Shown: positions 36,459 through 44,650, numbered from the stretch's first letter. The stretch: DNA of 64,000 nt from Streptomyces sennicomposti (GCF_019890635.1 NZ_JAIOAB010000025.1:28666-92665); one strand, 5' to 3'. Numbers and translations are program-made. The notes: generated by a model not told the origin, from the sequence alone.

Positions 36459-36530
36459 TGGGCGATACTGGGTTCGAACCAGTGACCTCTTCGGTGTGAA
36501 CGAAGCGCTCTCCCACTGAGCTAATCGCCC
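36459..36530 (-). tRNA. tRNA-Val (anticodon CAC), copy 2
   Basis: This 72-base gene is nearly identical to copy 1 about 1 kb away, differing at one D-loop base (GTGGG for GCGGG) and one T-loop base (TTCGAACC for TTCGATCC). The anticodon loop TTCACAC is the same. Confidence 0.95.
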
Positions 36531-36624
36531 GGGCACAGGAAGAACATTACCGCATGTCAGCCGGTGCTCGGGACCACGGGCCGGGCCGGGGTCCGGAGCC
36601 GGGCCGGGCAGGTCCGGGGGCCGG

Positions 36625-37098
36625 TCACTGGCGGTGGATGCTCCAGGGCATGACGAGGCCGAACTTCCACACGTAGATCCCGACCAGCACCGCGGCGATC
36701 ACGAGGCCGGTCGCCGTCAGGATGATGTTGCGCCGGCGGACCTTGGGGTCGAGGGCCTTCTGCGCCGCCTCGGTGACCTTGCGCTTGGTCCAGCGCAGGA
36801 CGAGCTGCGCCCAGACGAACTCGGTCGCCCAGATCGCCATGCCGCCGAAGATCACCACCCAGCCCGGTCCGGGCAGCGGCAGCATGACCACACCGGCGGC
36901 GACGACCGCGAGACCGACGACGAAGACGCCGACCTGCCAGCTCAGGTGCAGTGCCCGCCGGGACCGGACGAACTCCGGCGCCCGCGAACCCAGCCCCTGC
37001 CGGTCGCGCCCCTCGTCCGTCTCTTTCCCGTTTCCCTCCATCGTCGCTCCGTCCGACGCCACGGCAACCCGGCCCGGCTGGTCACTCCCCGTATTCAT
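36625..37098 (-). CDS. PGPGW/TIGR02611 family transmembrane protein
   Basis: The 157-residue protein has two N-terminal membrane helices joined by the family motif LPLPGPGWVVIFGGMAI and a further C-terminal helix (IILTATGLVIAAVLVGIYVW). Function is unknown. The ATG at 37098 (MNTGSDQPGR) is preferred; a start 11 codons further upstream is possible. It is divergent from ssgB, with which it shares a 191-base promoter region; this pairing is typical of Streptomyces. Confidence 0.85.
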   Translation of the reverse strand: MNTGSDQPGRVAVASDGATMEGNGKETDEGRDRQGLGSRAPEFVRSRRALHLSWQVGVFVVGLAVVAAGVVMLPLPGPGWVVIFGGMAIWATEFVWAQLVLRWTKRKVTEAAQKALDPKVRRRNIILTATGLVIAAVLVGIYVWKFGLVMPWSIHRQ

Positions 37099-37289
37099 AC
37101 GCCGAAACCCTACCGGAGAGAAACCGGTCACCGGAATGGCCGTACCGCCCGAACCGGTTCTCGGCCGGAAGAGTTACGTAAAGCCAGGCAAAACACTCAG
37201 AGGGGTTTACAACGGCACCGTAGGTGGCATGTCGATTTCGCCGACGTGCGAATCCCCGAGCGCACACTGAGCGAAAGGCCCTGGCGCTT

Positions 37290-37703
37290 ATGAACACCAC
37301 GGTCAGCTGCGAGCTGCACCTGCGCCTCGTTGTGTCGAGCGAGTCCTCCCTGCCTGTCCCCGCAGGCCTGCGGTACGACACGGCCGACCCCTACGCCGTG
37401 CACGCCACCTTCCACACCGGAGCCGAGGAAGCCGTCGAGTGGGTGTTCGCCCGCGACCTCCTCGCCGAGGGGCTTCACCGTCCCACTGGTACCGGCGACG
37501 TCCGTGTCTGGCCGTCGCGCAGCCATGGTCAGGGGGTCGTGTGCATCGCCCTGAGCTCTCCGGAGGGCGAGGCACTGCTCGAGGCCCCGGCGCGGGCCCT
37601 GGAGTCCTTCCTGAAGCGAACGGACGCCGCCGTGCCTCCCGGCACGGAACACCGGCACTTCGATCTCGATCAGGAGCTCTCGCACATCCTCGCGGAGAGT
37701 TAG
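37290..37703 (+). CDS. ssgB: sporulation-specific cell division protein SsgB
   Basis: SsgB is the SsgA-like protein that recruits FtsZ to future sporulation septa in aerial hyphae. The 137-residue sequence (MNTTVSCELHLRLVVSSESS ... ELSHILAES) is, from memory, almost identical to the highly conserved SsgB of S. coelicolor, and this protein is the best single indicator that the organism is a Streptomyces. The ATG is at 37290; the ribosome binding site is weak (AAGG at a long distance). In S. coelicolor ssgB is reported to depend on sigma-H; a GTTT-N14-GGTGGC sequence at about 37205-37230 is a loose candidate promoter. Confidence 0.97.
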   Translation: MNTTVSCELHLRLVVSSESSLPVPAGLRYDTADPYAVHATFHTGAEEAVEWVFARDLLAEGLHRPTGTGDVRVWPSRSHGQGVVCIALSSPEGEALLEAPARALESFLKRTDAAVPPGTEHRHFDLDQELSHILAES

Positions 37704-37775
37704 CGAGAGGCCCTTCGAGCTGCCCGTCGCCGTCCACTCGGGGAGACGGCTCGGGCCGGACAACCGCACAGGAAG

Positions 37776-37813
37776 CACCGGTGCCGGTTCCCCGCGGGGG
37801 GCCGGTGCCGGTG
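37776..37813 (+). terminator. hairpin downstream of ssgB
   Basis: CACCGGTGCCGG from 37776 can pair with CCGGTGCCGGTG ending at 37813, with a two-base mismatch, around a CCCCGCGGGGGG-type loop that can itself pair. It lies 73 bases after the ssgB stop. Confidence 0.5.
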
Positions 37814-38001
37814 CGCCCGCGCACGCCACCGGCCACGGTGACGCACGGTGACCACCGGCCGCCTCGGGGGCGGCCGGAGCGCCCGTGTGCCCGCCGTGGC
37901 CCGACGCGCGTGTCGCCACGCCTGCCCGGGCGACGGCCGAGCCACTACCATCGGCCAGCATCGACGGGCGTGTGCCCGATCCCCAGGGCAGGGAGCGAAA
38001 C

Positions 38002-38562
38002 GTGCTGATCACCCACGACACCCGGTGCGCGCTGGACACCGTGGTCGATCTGGTGAACACCGCGCCGGAGGACGACGCGGCGCCGGACGGGCTGGCGGAC
38101 GTCACCGCGCTCGCCGACTTCGTGCGCAGCCACGAGGTGAGCGACATCGGGGTGCTCTCGGAGTTCGATCTCTCGGCGGTGCGCCGGATCCGCAGCCGGT
38201 TCGCCCAGATCTTCGCGGCCCCGGACGCCCGTACGGCCGCCACCATGATCAACGAGCTGGTGGCCGCCGCGGGCACCACGCCGCGGCTGACGGACCACGA
38301 CGGCTACGACTGGCATGTCCACTACTTCGCACCCGGTGCCTCGGTGGCCGACCACCTGGCCGCGGACTGCGGGATGGCCCTGGCCTTCTTCGTGGTGGCC
38401 GGGGAGCAGGAGCGGCTGCGGCGCTGCGAGGCCCCGGACTGCCGGCGGGCCTTCGTGGATCTGTCCCGCAACCGGTCGCGGCGGTACTGCGACAGCCGGA
38501 CCTGCGGCAACCGGCTGCATGTGGCCGCGTACCGAGCGCGGCGCAAGGAGGCCGCGGGCTGA
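38002..38562 (+). CDS. CGNR zinc finger/ABATE domain protein
   Basis: The 186-residue protein has the N-terminal ABATE-type domain and a C-terminal CGNR zinc finger with cysteines 142, 147, 163 and 168 (CEAPDCRRAFVDLSRN, then RYCDSRTCGNR). Such proteins are predicted transcription factors; ligand and targets are unknown. GTG 38002 is chosen because GGGAG lies 7 bases upstream. The 298 bases between ssgB and this gene hold only the hairpin noted and, presumably, its promoter. Confidence 0.88.
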   Translation: MLITHDTRCALDTVVDLVNTAPEDDAAPDGLADVTALADFVRSHEVSDIGVLSEFDLSAVRRIRSRFAQIFAAPDARTAATMINELVAAAGTTPRLTDHDGYDWHVHYFAPGASVADHLAADCGMALAFFVVAGEQERLRRCEAPDCRRAFVDLSRNRSRRYCDSRTCGNRLHVAAYRARRKEAAG

Positions 38563-38657
38563 CGGCCCGGGCGGTGTCGTCGCCGGTCCCGGTGATGCCG
38601 TGATCCCCGGTGAGGTCGTGGTCCCCGGCGGGTGACGCCGAGGACCCACGGTACGGC

Positions 38658-38810
38658 TCACAGCAGCAGCAGGTCGTGCAGCGCAGCCATGAGCAGCAGA
38701 CTCCCGATCACCGCAAGGAAGATCATCAGCGGCGGCTGGGATAGGGCGAAGAGGCAACCGCGCGGCTTGTCCTTCGACGGCGCGGCCTCACTCTGTGTCG
38801 TGTCCACCAT
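38658..38810 (-). CDS. small membrane protein (50 aa) of unknown function
   Basis: A 50-residue ORF begins MVDTTQSEAAPSKDKPRGCL and ends in a hydrophobic helix (PPLMIFLAVIGSLLLMAAL) with a short Leu-rich tail. The hydrophilic start followed by one clean membrane segment, and a location between annotated genes in which nothing else fits, argue that it is real. The ribosome binding site is weak (GCGAG). No homologous function is known to me. Confidence 0.55.
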   Translation of the reverse strand: MVDTTQSEAAPSKDKPRGCLFALSQPPLMIFLAVIGSLLLMAALHDLLLL

Positions 38811-39021
38811 CTCGCGGCGATGATGACGCAGGCTGCGCCGCCGACGCGATCAACACGCGCGGAATGTCCGGGAGTTCGCCGATTTCCGTGATCTTCGTTT
38901 CGGATCGGCCCGGGTACTGATCACTTCCGGGACACTCCTTGGACACTGCCGGCTCAGCATGTGGACACCCGGCGCTCACCCTGGGGCCGCCCGGACGCCT
39001 CGGGCACCTCGGGTGGCCCGG
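38811..39021. other. intergenic region between two leftward membrane-protein genes
   Basis: Apart from the hairpin that starts at 39022 there is no gene here that I can support. Part of the stretch is less G+C-rich (38860-38950) and is the likely promoter region of the 50-residue membrane protein. Confidence 0.45.
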
Positions 39022-39071
39022 CAGGTCGTCCGTGCGCGGGCCCGGACGGCCCGCACGGCCCGGACGACCTG
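39022..39071 (-). terminator. terminator after the 148-residue membrane protein gene
   Basis: CAGGTCGTCC at 39022-39031 pairs perfectly with GGACGACCTG at 39062-39071; an inner GTGCGGGCC/GGCCCGCAC stem with a two-base bulge extends it. It lies 20 bases after the stop codon. Confidence 0.8.
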
Positions 39072-39090
39072 TCGGCCGCCGGGCCGTCCG

Positions 39091-39537
39091 TCATATGCCG
39101 TGCTTCTTGAGGATCGCCTCGATGTCGCTGAAGTCGTCCTCGCCCCGGGGCTTGGCCTGCGGCCGGGCGGCGGGCCGGGCTGCCGGTCCGGCGGCGCCCA
39201 GGGACGGCGCGGACGCGGCCGGGGCCACCGCCTCGCCGCCCGCGGCGCGGGCCGCCGCCCTGCGCTCCTTGCGGGTGCCGCCCCGGCGGCGCTCCACCGC
39301 GCGGGTCGTCGCGAAGAGCAGACAGGCGCAGCCGAGCAGGGCGAAGCCGGCCCAGGCCGTGAGGCTGAAGGCGGTGTCGGCCAGCCAGCCGACGACGCCG
39401 GTCATCACCAGGGCGACCGGGACCAGGGAGTAGGCGGCGATGCGGGCCGCCGCGAGGAAACGCTTGCGATAGGCCGTGACCGCGGCGATGCCGAGGCCGG
39501 CCGCGGAGACGGCGGAGCATACGGTCTCGGCAATCAT
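39091..39537 (-). CDS. small integral membrane protein of unknown function
   Basis: The 148-residue protein has three to four membrane segments (ETVCSAVSAAGLGIAAVTAY; AAYSLVPVALVMTGVVGWLA; AWAGFALLGCACLLFATT) and a hydrophilic Ala/Arg/Pro-rich tail ending DDFSDIEAILKKHGI, which looks like a conserved interaction tail. ATG 39537 follows GGAGG with 6-base spacing. It is divergent from the DsbA-like gene. I know no function. Confidence 0.75.
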   Translation of the reverse strand: MIAETVCSAVSAAGLGIAAVTAYRKRFLAAARIAAYSLVPVALVMTGVVGWLADTAFSLTAWAGFALLGCACLLFATTRAVERRRGGTRKERRAAARAAGGEAVAPAASAPSLGAAGPAARPAARPQAKPRGEDDFSDIEAILKKHGI

Positions 39538-39773
39538 CCGGTCCTCCAGGGCATGGCTCGCCGGTCGGGCAGTTCGTCCCTTCCATCCTGCACCTCTCCC
39601 CTCCCCCGGGGCCACGCTCCCGGCGGACATCAGGGAGATCTCCGGGTCGCCTCCTTCGCGGGTACCGGTGACCGGCGTCCGCCGGGAGGAGGCGACGACC
39701 CGGGCTCCTCGGGAGGCCGGGGCCGCCGCCGCGTGGATTGGGTCCTGTGCGGCAGTCCTGGAAGACTGGGCGC

Positions 39774-40328
39774 ATGAGCGACTCCTCCTCCGCATCCGCC
39801 GTCCCGGTCCTCGACGTCTGGTGCGAGCTGCAGTGCCCGGACTGCCGCAGTGCCCTGGACGATCTGCGCGCCCTGCGGGCCCGTTACGGCGACCGGCTGG
39901 AGCTGCGGCTGCGGCACTTCCCGCTGGAGAAGCACAAGCACGCCTTCGCCGCCGCGCAGGCCGCCGAGGAGGCCGCCGAGCAGGGCCGGCTGTGGCCGTA
40001 TGTGGAGGCGGTGCTCGGCCGGGTCGAGGAGCTGGACCGGCGGGGCGAGTCGTTCCTGGTCGAGACCGCCCGTGAACTGGGCCTGGACGCCGAGGAGTTC
40101 GACACCGCGCTCATCGACGGCCGGCACATCCTGATCGTGGACGCCGACCAGGCCGAGGGCAAGGCGATCGGGGTGACCGGCACACCTACGTACGTCGTCG
40201 GCGGCGAGCGTCTGGACGGCGGCAAGAGCCAGGAGGGGCTGCGCGAGCGCGTCGAGGCGATCGTGGACCGGCTGCTGGCGGCCGGGAGCGGCGCCGGAGC
40301 CGGCGCGGAGGCCGGTGAGAACGGCTGA
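39774..40328 (+). CDS. DsbA/thioredoxin-like oxidoreductase
   Basis: The 184-residue protein is a thioredoxin-fold protein with the active site CPDC (Cys21, Cys24 in WCELQCPDCRSAL) and the cis-proline loop GVTGTPTYVVGG, plus an inserted helical domain as in the DsbA/FrnE group. There is no signal peptide, so it should be cytoplasmic. ATG 39774 (MSDSSSASAV) is chosen. Substrate unknown. The tail is Gly/Ala-rich. Confidence 0.85.
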   Translation: MSDSSSASAVPVLDVWCELQCPDCRSALDDLRALRARYGDRLELRLRHFPLEKHKHAFAAAQAAEEAAEQGRLWPYVEAVLGRVEELDRRGESFLVETARELGLDAEEFDTALIDGRHILIVDADQAEGKAIGVTGTPTYVVGGERLDGGKSQEGLRERVEAIVDRLLAAGSGAGAGAEAGENG

Positions 40329-40562
40329 ACCGGTGCCCCGGCGCCGCTGACCGGTTCGGCGGGCCTTCCGGGCGCGCCGCTGAGTGACGCGACGGGCGCC
40401 CTCGGCAACCCGCCGGCTCTTCCGGCGCGCCTCGCGCTCACCAGCGTGCCGGGAGGACCCTGGCCGCCCCCGGCGGCGCGGCCTGGCGCCCCCGACCCGG
40501 CACCCCCTGAGCGATCTCCCCTGGGGGTTCCCGGGCCGGACCGGTGCGGCGGGGCGGGCGGA

Positions 40563-41384
40563 CTAGAGCAACTGCTTGTGCAGGGCGTACACCGTCGGCT
40601 CGTAGCCGAGGGACTCGTAGAGCCGCTCGGCCGGGGTGTTGCCGGCGAACACGTTCAGTCCGATCCGGTTCTTCCCGGCGGCCACCGCGTGCCGCTCGGC
40701 CAGGAGCATCAGCGAGCGGCCGTGGCCCCGGCCGCGGAAGCGCTCGTCGGCCACGACGTCGTAGACGAAGGCGCGGTCCTCGTCGAGGGCCACCCACACG
40801 GTGCCGACCGGGACGCCCTCGTGCTCCAGGACGCTGATCCGCATGTTCGGGGTGGCAGCGCCCTGCGGCAGCAGCCGGGCGTGGTCGTCCCGTGACTTGG
40901 CCCGGGCCCGCTCCTCCGGTACCCCGCGCTCGGTCCAGGTCCGGGTGTAGCTCTCCGTGCCGTCCGCCAGCCACCTCGCGTACTCGGCGTCCGTCAGCTC
41001 CCGGCCCCGGCTGCCGGCGGGCAGTTCGGGCGGGACGTCGCCGAGCCGTTTCTCCAGGCCGCGGTTGCGCTGGACGTAGCCGAGCGCGGTGACGAGCCGC
41101 AGGGCGGCCTCGGCGTCGGCGGGCACGATGGCCTCGATCCATCCGCAGCGCCAGCCGCGCACCACCTCCTCGGCGGCCAGTGCGGCCACCGTGCCCCGGC
41201 CCCGGCCGCGGTCCGGCTCCTCGATGCGCAGGTCGAGGAGGCGGGCGGTGGCCGGGAAGAAGGGGTGGGTCGCGAGGTGGACCGTGCCGACGGGACGGCT
41301 GTTCACGCACACCTGGTAGCGGCGTGAACGGGTCCCGTCGTCGTGCTGCTGAAGCGGCTCAACGGGCCGCAGGGTCGTGGTCAT
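40563..41384 (-). CDS. GNAT family N-acetyltransferase (two GNAT-like halves)
   Basis: The 273-residue protein contains a C-terminal GNAT domain with the acetyl-CoA loop ERFRGRGHGRSLMLLAER and GNTPAERLYESLGYEPT. The N-terminal half has a degenerate GNAT-like core (DRGRGRGTVAALAAEEVV, LVTALGYVQRNRGLEK), so it is likely a tandem GNAT protein with one active half. ATG 41384. Substrate cannot be inferred. It converges on the DsbA-like gene over 234 bases in which I see nothing. Confidence 0.87.
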   Translation of the reverse strand: MTTTLRPVEPLQQHDDGTRSRRYQVCVNSRPVGTVHLATHPFFPATARLLDLRIEEPDRGRGRGTVAALAAEEVVRGWRCGWIEAIVPADAEAALRLVTALGYVQRNRGLEKRLGDVPPELPAGSRGRELTDAEYARWLADGTESYTRTWTERGVPEERARAKSRDDHARLLPQGAATPNMRISVLEHEGVPVGTVWVALDEDRAFVYDVVADERFRGRGHGRSLMLLAERHAVAAGKNRIGLNVFAGNTPAERLYESLGYEPTVYALHKQLL

Positions 41385-41583
41385 CGAACGATTTCTACCC
41401 TCTGCGGGGCCGCCGGTCAGCCCGATGAGGAGCCCGGCTCCCGACGAACGGGCCTTTCACCGAACGGGCCTCCCGTCGACTGGGCCGCGCGGAACGGGCC
41501 GTACCGGTCCGGCCCTCACGGACCCGCGGTCACCGACCCGCGGTCACCGACCGGGGCCGCCGATCGGATGCGGGGTCCGGTCC
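41385..41583. other. gap with short direct repeats between a GNAT gene and pabC
   Basis: GACCCGCGGTCACC occurs twice in tandem near 41521-41548, and GAACGGGCC-like words recur three times between 41440 and 41505. No gene or clear terminator is seen. Confidence 0.45.
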
Positions 41584-42405
41584 TCACGGATCGAGGTCGT
41601 CGCCCGCGCGCTCGTCGAAGATCCGCATGGCCTTGGCGGTCACCGGGCCCGCCGCGCCCGGCAGTTCGCGGTCGTCGACGCGGTGGACCGCCTGGACGTC
41701 GCGCAGGGTGGAGGTGAGGAAGACCTCCTCGGCCCGGTCGAGCACGTCCAGCGGCAGGTCGGTCTCCTTGGCGCCCGTCCACTCCACGGCGAGCGCGCGG
41801 GTGATGCCCGCGAGGCAGCCGGAGGCGAGCGGCGGGGTGTGGATCTGTCCGTCGAGGACGACGAAGACGTTGGACCCGGTGCCCTCGCAGAGCCGGCCGA
41901 CCGTGTTGCCGAACAGGGCCTCGGAGGCGCCGTGGCGGTGGGCGTGGGCGAGGGCGACGACGTTCTCGGCGTAGGAGGTGGTCTTCAGGCCGGTGAGCGC
42001 GCCGCGTTCGTTGCGGGTCCAGGGGACGGTGACGACGGCGGTGGAGTCGGGGCGGCGGCTGGTCTCGCCGAGGGCGACCACCAGGGTGGGGCCCTGGTCG
42101 CCGCGGTCGGAGCCGAGCGGGCCGTGGCCTCCGGTGTAGGTGATGCGCAGCCGGCCGAGCGGCATCGGGTTGGCGTCGAGGACGGCGGCGCAGGCGCGGC
42201 GGACCTCGTCGTGGTCGGGGTCGGGCAGGCCGAGGCCGCGTGCCGAGCGGGTCAGCCGGTCCAGGTGGCGGGTGAGCGCGAAGGGCTTCCCGTCGACCGC
42301 CTTGACCGTCTCGAAGATGCCGTCGCCCACGGTCAGTCCGTGGTCGAGGACGGAGACGCGCGCGGACTCGATGTCCCGCAGCCCGCCGTCGAGCCAGATC
42401 CTCAC
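41584..42405 (-). CDS. pabC: class IV aminotransferase, probable 4-amino-4-deoxychorismate lyase
   Basis: PabC converts aminodeoxychorismate into p-aminobenzoate for folate. The 273-residue PLP fold-type IV protein starts RIWLDGGL, and the active-site lysine is in LKTTSYAENVVALAHA, with the phosphate-binding segment GTGSNVFVV. Alone it could be a branched-chain or D-amino acid aminotransferase, but it lies directly downstream of a PabB-type gene, which settles the choice. GTG 42405 follows GGGAAGCA. Confidence 0.88.
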   Translation of the reverse strand: MRIWLDGGLRDIESARVSVLDHGLTVGDGIFETVKAVDGKPFALTRHLDRLTRSARGLGLPDPDHDEVRRACAAVLDANPMPLGRLRITYTGGHGPLGSDRGDQGPTLVVALGETSRRPDSTAVVTVPWTRNERGALTGLKTTSYAENVVALAHAHRHGASEALFGNTVGRLCEGTGSNVFVVLDGQIHTPPLASGCLAGITRALAVEWTGAKETDLPLDVLDRAEEVFLTSTLRDVQAVHRVDDRELPGAAGPVTAKAMRIFDERAGDDLDP

Positions 42406-42511
42406 TGCTTCCCTACCTCACAAGTCCGTGCCGGGTGCGTCGCGTCGGCCGGGGTCCGGCCCGCCGGCGGCCGCGTCCCCCGGGTCGCCGGGCGGCGCGG
42501 GCCCGCCGGGG

Positions 42512-43555
42512 TCAGAGCCCGGTCTCCGCGTACGTACCCGACGCTACCGCGAGCAGCCGCGCGGCCTTCAGTTCGGTCTCCCGCCACTCCCCCTCGGGGT
42601 CGGAGTCCCAGGTGATGCCCGCGCCGGCGCCGAACCGCAGGACGGCCGTGCCGCCGGGGTCCCGGTCGATCCAGAAGGTGCGTATCCCGACGGCCAGCTC
42701 GCCGGTGCCGCGGTCGGCGTCGACCCAGCCGATGCCGCCGCAGTAGGGGCCGCGGGGGGCGGTCTCCAGGGCGTCGATGATCCGCAGGGCGCTCGATTTG
42801 GGCGCGCCGGTGATGGAGCCGGCCGGGAAGGCGGCGGCCAGCAGGTCGGGCCAGCCTGCGCCGGGGCGCAGTTCGCCGCGGACCGTGGAGACGAGGTGGA
42901 CCAGGCCGGGGTGCTTCTCGACGGCGCACAGGTCGGGGACCGTGACACTGCCGGTGGTGCAGATCCGCCCGATGTCGTTGCGGACGAGGTCCACGATCAT
43001 CACGTTCTCGGCGTGGTCCTTGGGCAGCAGTTCGGCCTCGGTGCGGGCGGTGCCCTTGATCGGACCCGACTCGACGGTGCGGCCGGCGCGGCGCAGGAAG
43101 AGTTCGGGCGAGGCGGTGGCGATCTCCACGCCGTGTCCGGGCAGGCGGATCGTTCCGGCGTAGGGGGCCGGGTTGCCGTGGGCGAGCACGGCGGTCAGGG
43201 CGTCCACGTCGGCGTCGGGCGCGACGGGCGCGGAGAGGACGCGGCAGAGGTTCACCTGGTAGACCTCGCCGGCCGCGATGTGCTCGCGGATGCGGCGGAC
43301 GCCCGCCGTGTACGCGGCGTGGTCGAGGGAGGACGTCCAGTCGGCGGCCGCCGGGCCGTGCCAGCGGCCGGGCGCGGGCGCGGGCACCGGCGTCTCTTGT
43401 ACGTCGCGGAAGCGGGCGCAGGTCAGGCGGCCTTCGTAGTCGGCGGCGACGGCCCAGAAGCCGCTGGAGTCGAGGGCCGCGGGGTCGCTGGTGACGTCGG
43501 TCAGGCCGGTGGCCAGACGGTCGCCGAAGCGGGCGAGGGCAGGCAGGTCGGACAC
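42512..43555 (-). CDS. pabB: aminodeoxychorismate synthase component I
   Basis: The 347-residue chorismate-binding protein carries PIKGTARTEAEL, whose lysine is diagnostic for PabB (anthranilate synthase has PIAGT), along with VEKHPGLVHLVSTVRG and SITGAPKSSALRIID. It is shorter than TrpE-type enzymes at the N-terminus. GTG 43555 (VSDLPALARFGD) is preferred because the family similarity starts near there; the frame is open further upstream through a Pro-rich stretch. It needs a PabA glutaminase, not in this window. Confidence 0.92.
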   Translation of the reverse strand: MSDLPALARFGDRLATGLTDVTSDPAALDSSGFWAVAADYEGRLTCARFRDVQETPVPAPAPGRWHGPAAADWTSSLDHAAYTAGVRRIREHIAAGEVYQVNLCRVLSAPVAPDADVDALTAVLAHGNPAPYAGTIRLPGHGVEIATASPELFLRRAGRTVESGPIKGTARTEAELLPKDHAENVMIVDLVRNDIGRICTTGSVTVPDLCAVEKHPGLVHLVSTVRGELRPGAGWPDLLAAAFPAGSITGAPKSSALRIIDALETAPRGPYCGGIGWVDADRGTGELAVGIRTFWIDRDPGGTAVLRFGAGAGITWDSDPEGEWRETELKAARLLAVASGTYAETGL

Positions 43556-43778
43556 GCGGTCGAGTCTAGGGCGCGCCCGCGCCGGTGACCGTGCGGTGAT
43601 CCCTCGGTGACCTGCGGGGAGCCCGGCCGGGGGCGCGGGCGGGGGTCCGGGCACGGGTGCGACCGGGTGGCCGGCGGGACGCACCGCAGCACGCTGCGCA
43701 AACGCGTTTTTGTACTGGCCGGGGAATCCGCTAGAGTTCAACACGTCGCCGGGACGCGGAAGCGGACCGAACCGACAG

Positions 43779-43851
43779 GCGGACGTAGCTCAGTTGGTAG
43801 AGCGCAACCTTGCCAAGGTTGAGGTCGCGAGTTCGAGCCTCGTCGTCCGCT
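43779..43851 (+). tRNA. tRNA-Gly (anticodon GCC)
   Basis: The 73-base cloverleaf has acceptor stem GCGGACG/CGTCCGC, D arm GCTCAGTTGGTAGAGC, anticodon stem-loop CAACC-TTGCCAA-GGTTG with anticodon GCC, and T arm with GTTCGAGCC. No CCA is encoded. It is first in a five-tRNA cluster. Confidence 0.95.
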
Positions 43852-43887
43852 CGTAGGAAGAGGGGACTCCCGGTCCCCAGCACTCCT

Positions 43888-43961
43888 GGTGGAGTGGCCG
43901 AGAGGCGAGGCAACGGCCTGCAAAGCCGTCTACACGGGTTCAAATCCCGTCTCCACCTCCA
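43888..43961 (+). tRNA. tRNA-Cys (anticodon GCA)
   Basis: Acceptor stem GGTGGAG/CTCCACC, anticodon stem-loop ACGGC-CTGCAAA-GCCGT with anticodon GCA, T arm with GGTTCAAATCC. The discriminator is T and the CCA end is encoded (43959-43961), unlike in the neighbouring tRNAs. Confidence 0.95.
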
Positions 43962-43962
43962 A

Positions 43963-44034
43963 GGACGATTAGCTCAGCGGGAGAGCGCTTCCCTGACACG
44001 GAAGAGGTCACTGGTTCAATCCCAGTATCGTCCA
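43963..44034 (+). tRNA. tRNA-Val (anticodon GAC), copy 1
   Basis: The 72-base gene has acceptor GGACGAT/ATCGTCC and anticodon stem-loop CTTCC-CTGACAC-GGAAG (anticodon GAC). It starts one base after the encoded CCA of tRNA-Cys, so the two must be processed from one precursor. Confidence 0.95.
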
Positions 44035-44056
44035 CTGAAGCCCCAGGCTTCGACCC

Positions 44057-44128
44057 GCGCGATTAGCTCAGCGGGAGAGCGCTTCCCTGACACGGAAGAG
44101 GTCACTGGTTCAATCCCAGTATCGCGCA
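44057..44128 (+). tRNA. tRNA-Val (anticodon GAC), copy 2 with altered acceptor stem
   Basis: The body is identical to copy 1, but the acceptor stem is GCGCGAT/ATCGCGC. Both sides have changed together, so base pairing is kept. Confidence 0.93.
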
Positions 44129-44168
44129 CGCAGTGCCCGTGGTCGTCGGTGTACGATCTCGGTCCCGA

Positions 44169-44240
44169 GGACGATTAGCTCAGCGGGAGAGCGCTTCCCT
44201 GACACGGAAGAGGTCACTGGTTCAATCCCAGTATCGTCCA
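44169..44240 (+). tRNA. tRNA-Val (anticodon GAC), copy 3
   Basis: This 72-base gene is identical to copy 1 (acceptor GGACGAT/ATCGTCC, anticodon GAC). It is the last of the cluster and is followed by a terminator 8 bases later. Confidence 0.95.
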
Positions 44241-44248
44241 CACAGCCC

Positions 44249-44283
44249 GAAGCCCCCGGCCGTCTCGTACGGCCGGGGGCTTC
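44249..44283. terminator. bidirectional terminator after the tRNA cluster
   Basis: A perfect 15-bp stem (GAAGCCCCCGGCCGT at 44249-44263 with 44269-44283) has a 5-base loop. It separates the rightward tRNA operon from the leftward zinc-ribbon gene, whose stop is 9 bases away. Confidence 0.92.
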
Positions 44284-44291
44284 GTCGTGTC

Positions 44292-44570
44292 TCAGCTGGA
44301 GAACAGCATGCGGCCGAAGCTCTTCTTGTGGTGGTGGCCGTGGCCGTAGTGGCCGCCGTGCGGCGCGCCCCAGGCCGGGGCGGGCGGGGCCGGGTAGGCC
44401 TGCGGGGCGGGCGGGGGCGGCGCGGGCTGGGTCCACTGGGCCTCCAGGCGGGTCAGCGCCTCCAGCTCGCCGTAGTCGAGGAAGATGCCGCGGCAGCCGC
44501 TGCACTGCTCGATCTGGACGCCGTTGCGGTTGTAGGTGTGCATCGGCGCATGACACTTCGGACACTGCAT
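44292..44570 (-). CDS. TFIIB-type zinc ribbon protein
   Basis: The 92-residue protein has a zf-TFIIB zinc ribbon with cysteines 3, 6, 23 and 26 (MQCPKCHAPM, QIEQCSGCRGIFLDYGELE), followed by a Pro/Ala-rich linker and a Gly/His-rich tail (GGHYGHGHHHKKSFGRM) that could bind metal. Function unknown; the family is widespread in actinomycetes. ATG 44570. It lies 80 bases downstream of the APH-fold gene and may share its transcript. Confidence 0.88.
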   Translation of the reverse strand: MQCPKCHAPMHTYNRNGVQIEQCSGCRGIFLDYGELEALTRLEAQWTQPAPPPPAPQAYPAPPAPAWGAPHGGHYGHGHHHKKSFGRMLFSS

Positions 44571-44650
44571 GCTCGGCTCAACTCCTCGCCGGTGGATTCT
44601 GCTTCGGGTACCGCCAGGACAGACTCCGTCCGACCGCGGTCGGTTGCACC

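Noticed and set aside
38788..38979. 63-codon frame overlapping the start of the 50-residue membrane protein
   Set aside because: It overlaps the better-supported small membrane protein, has no recognisable motif and lacks a convincing start site.
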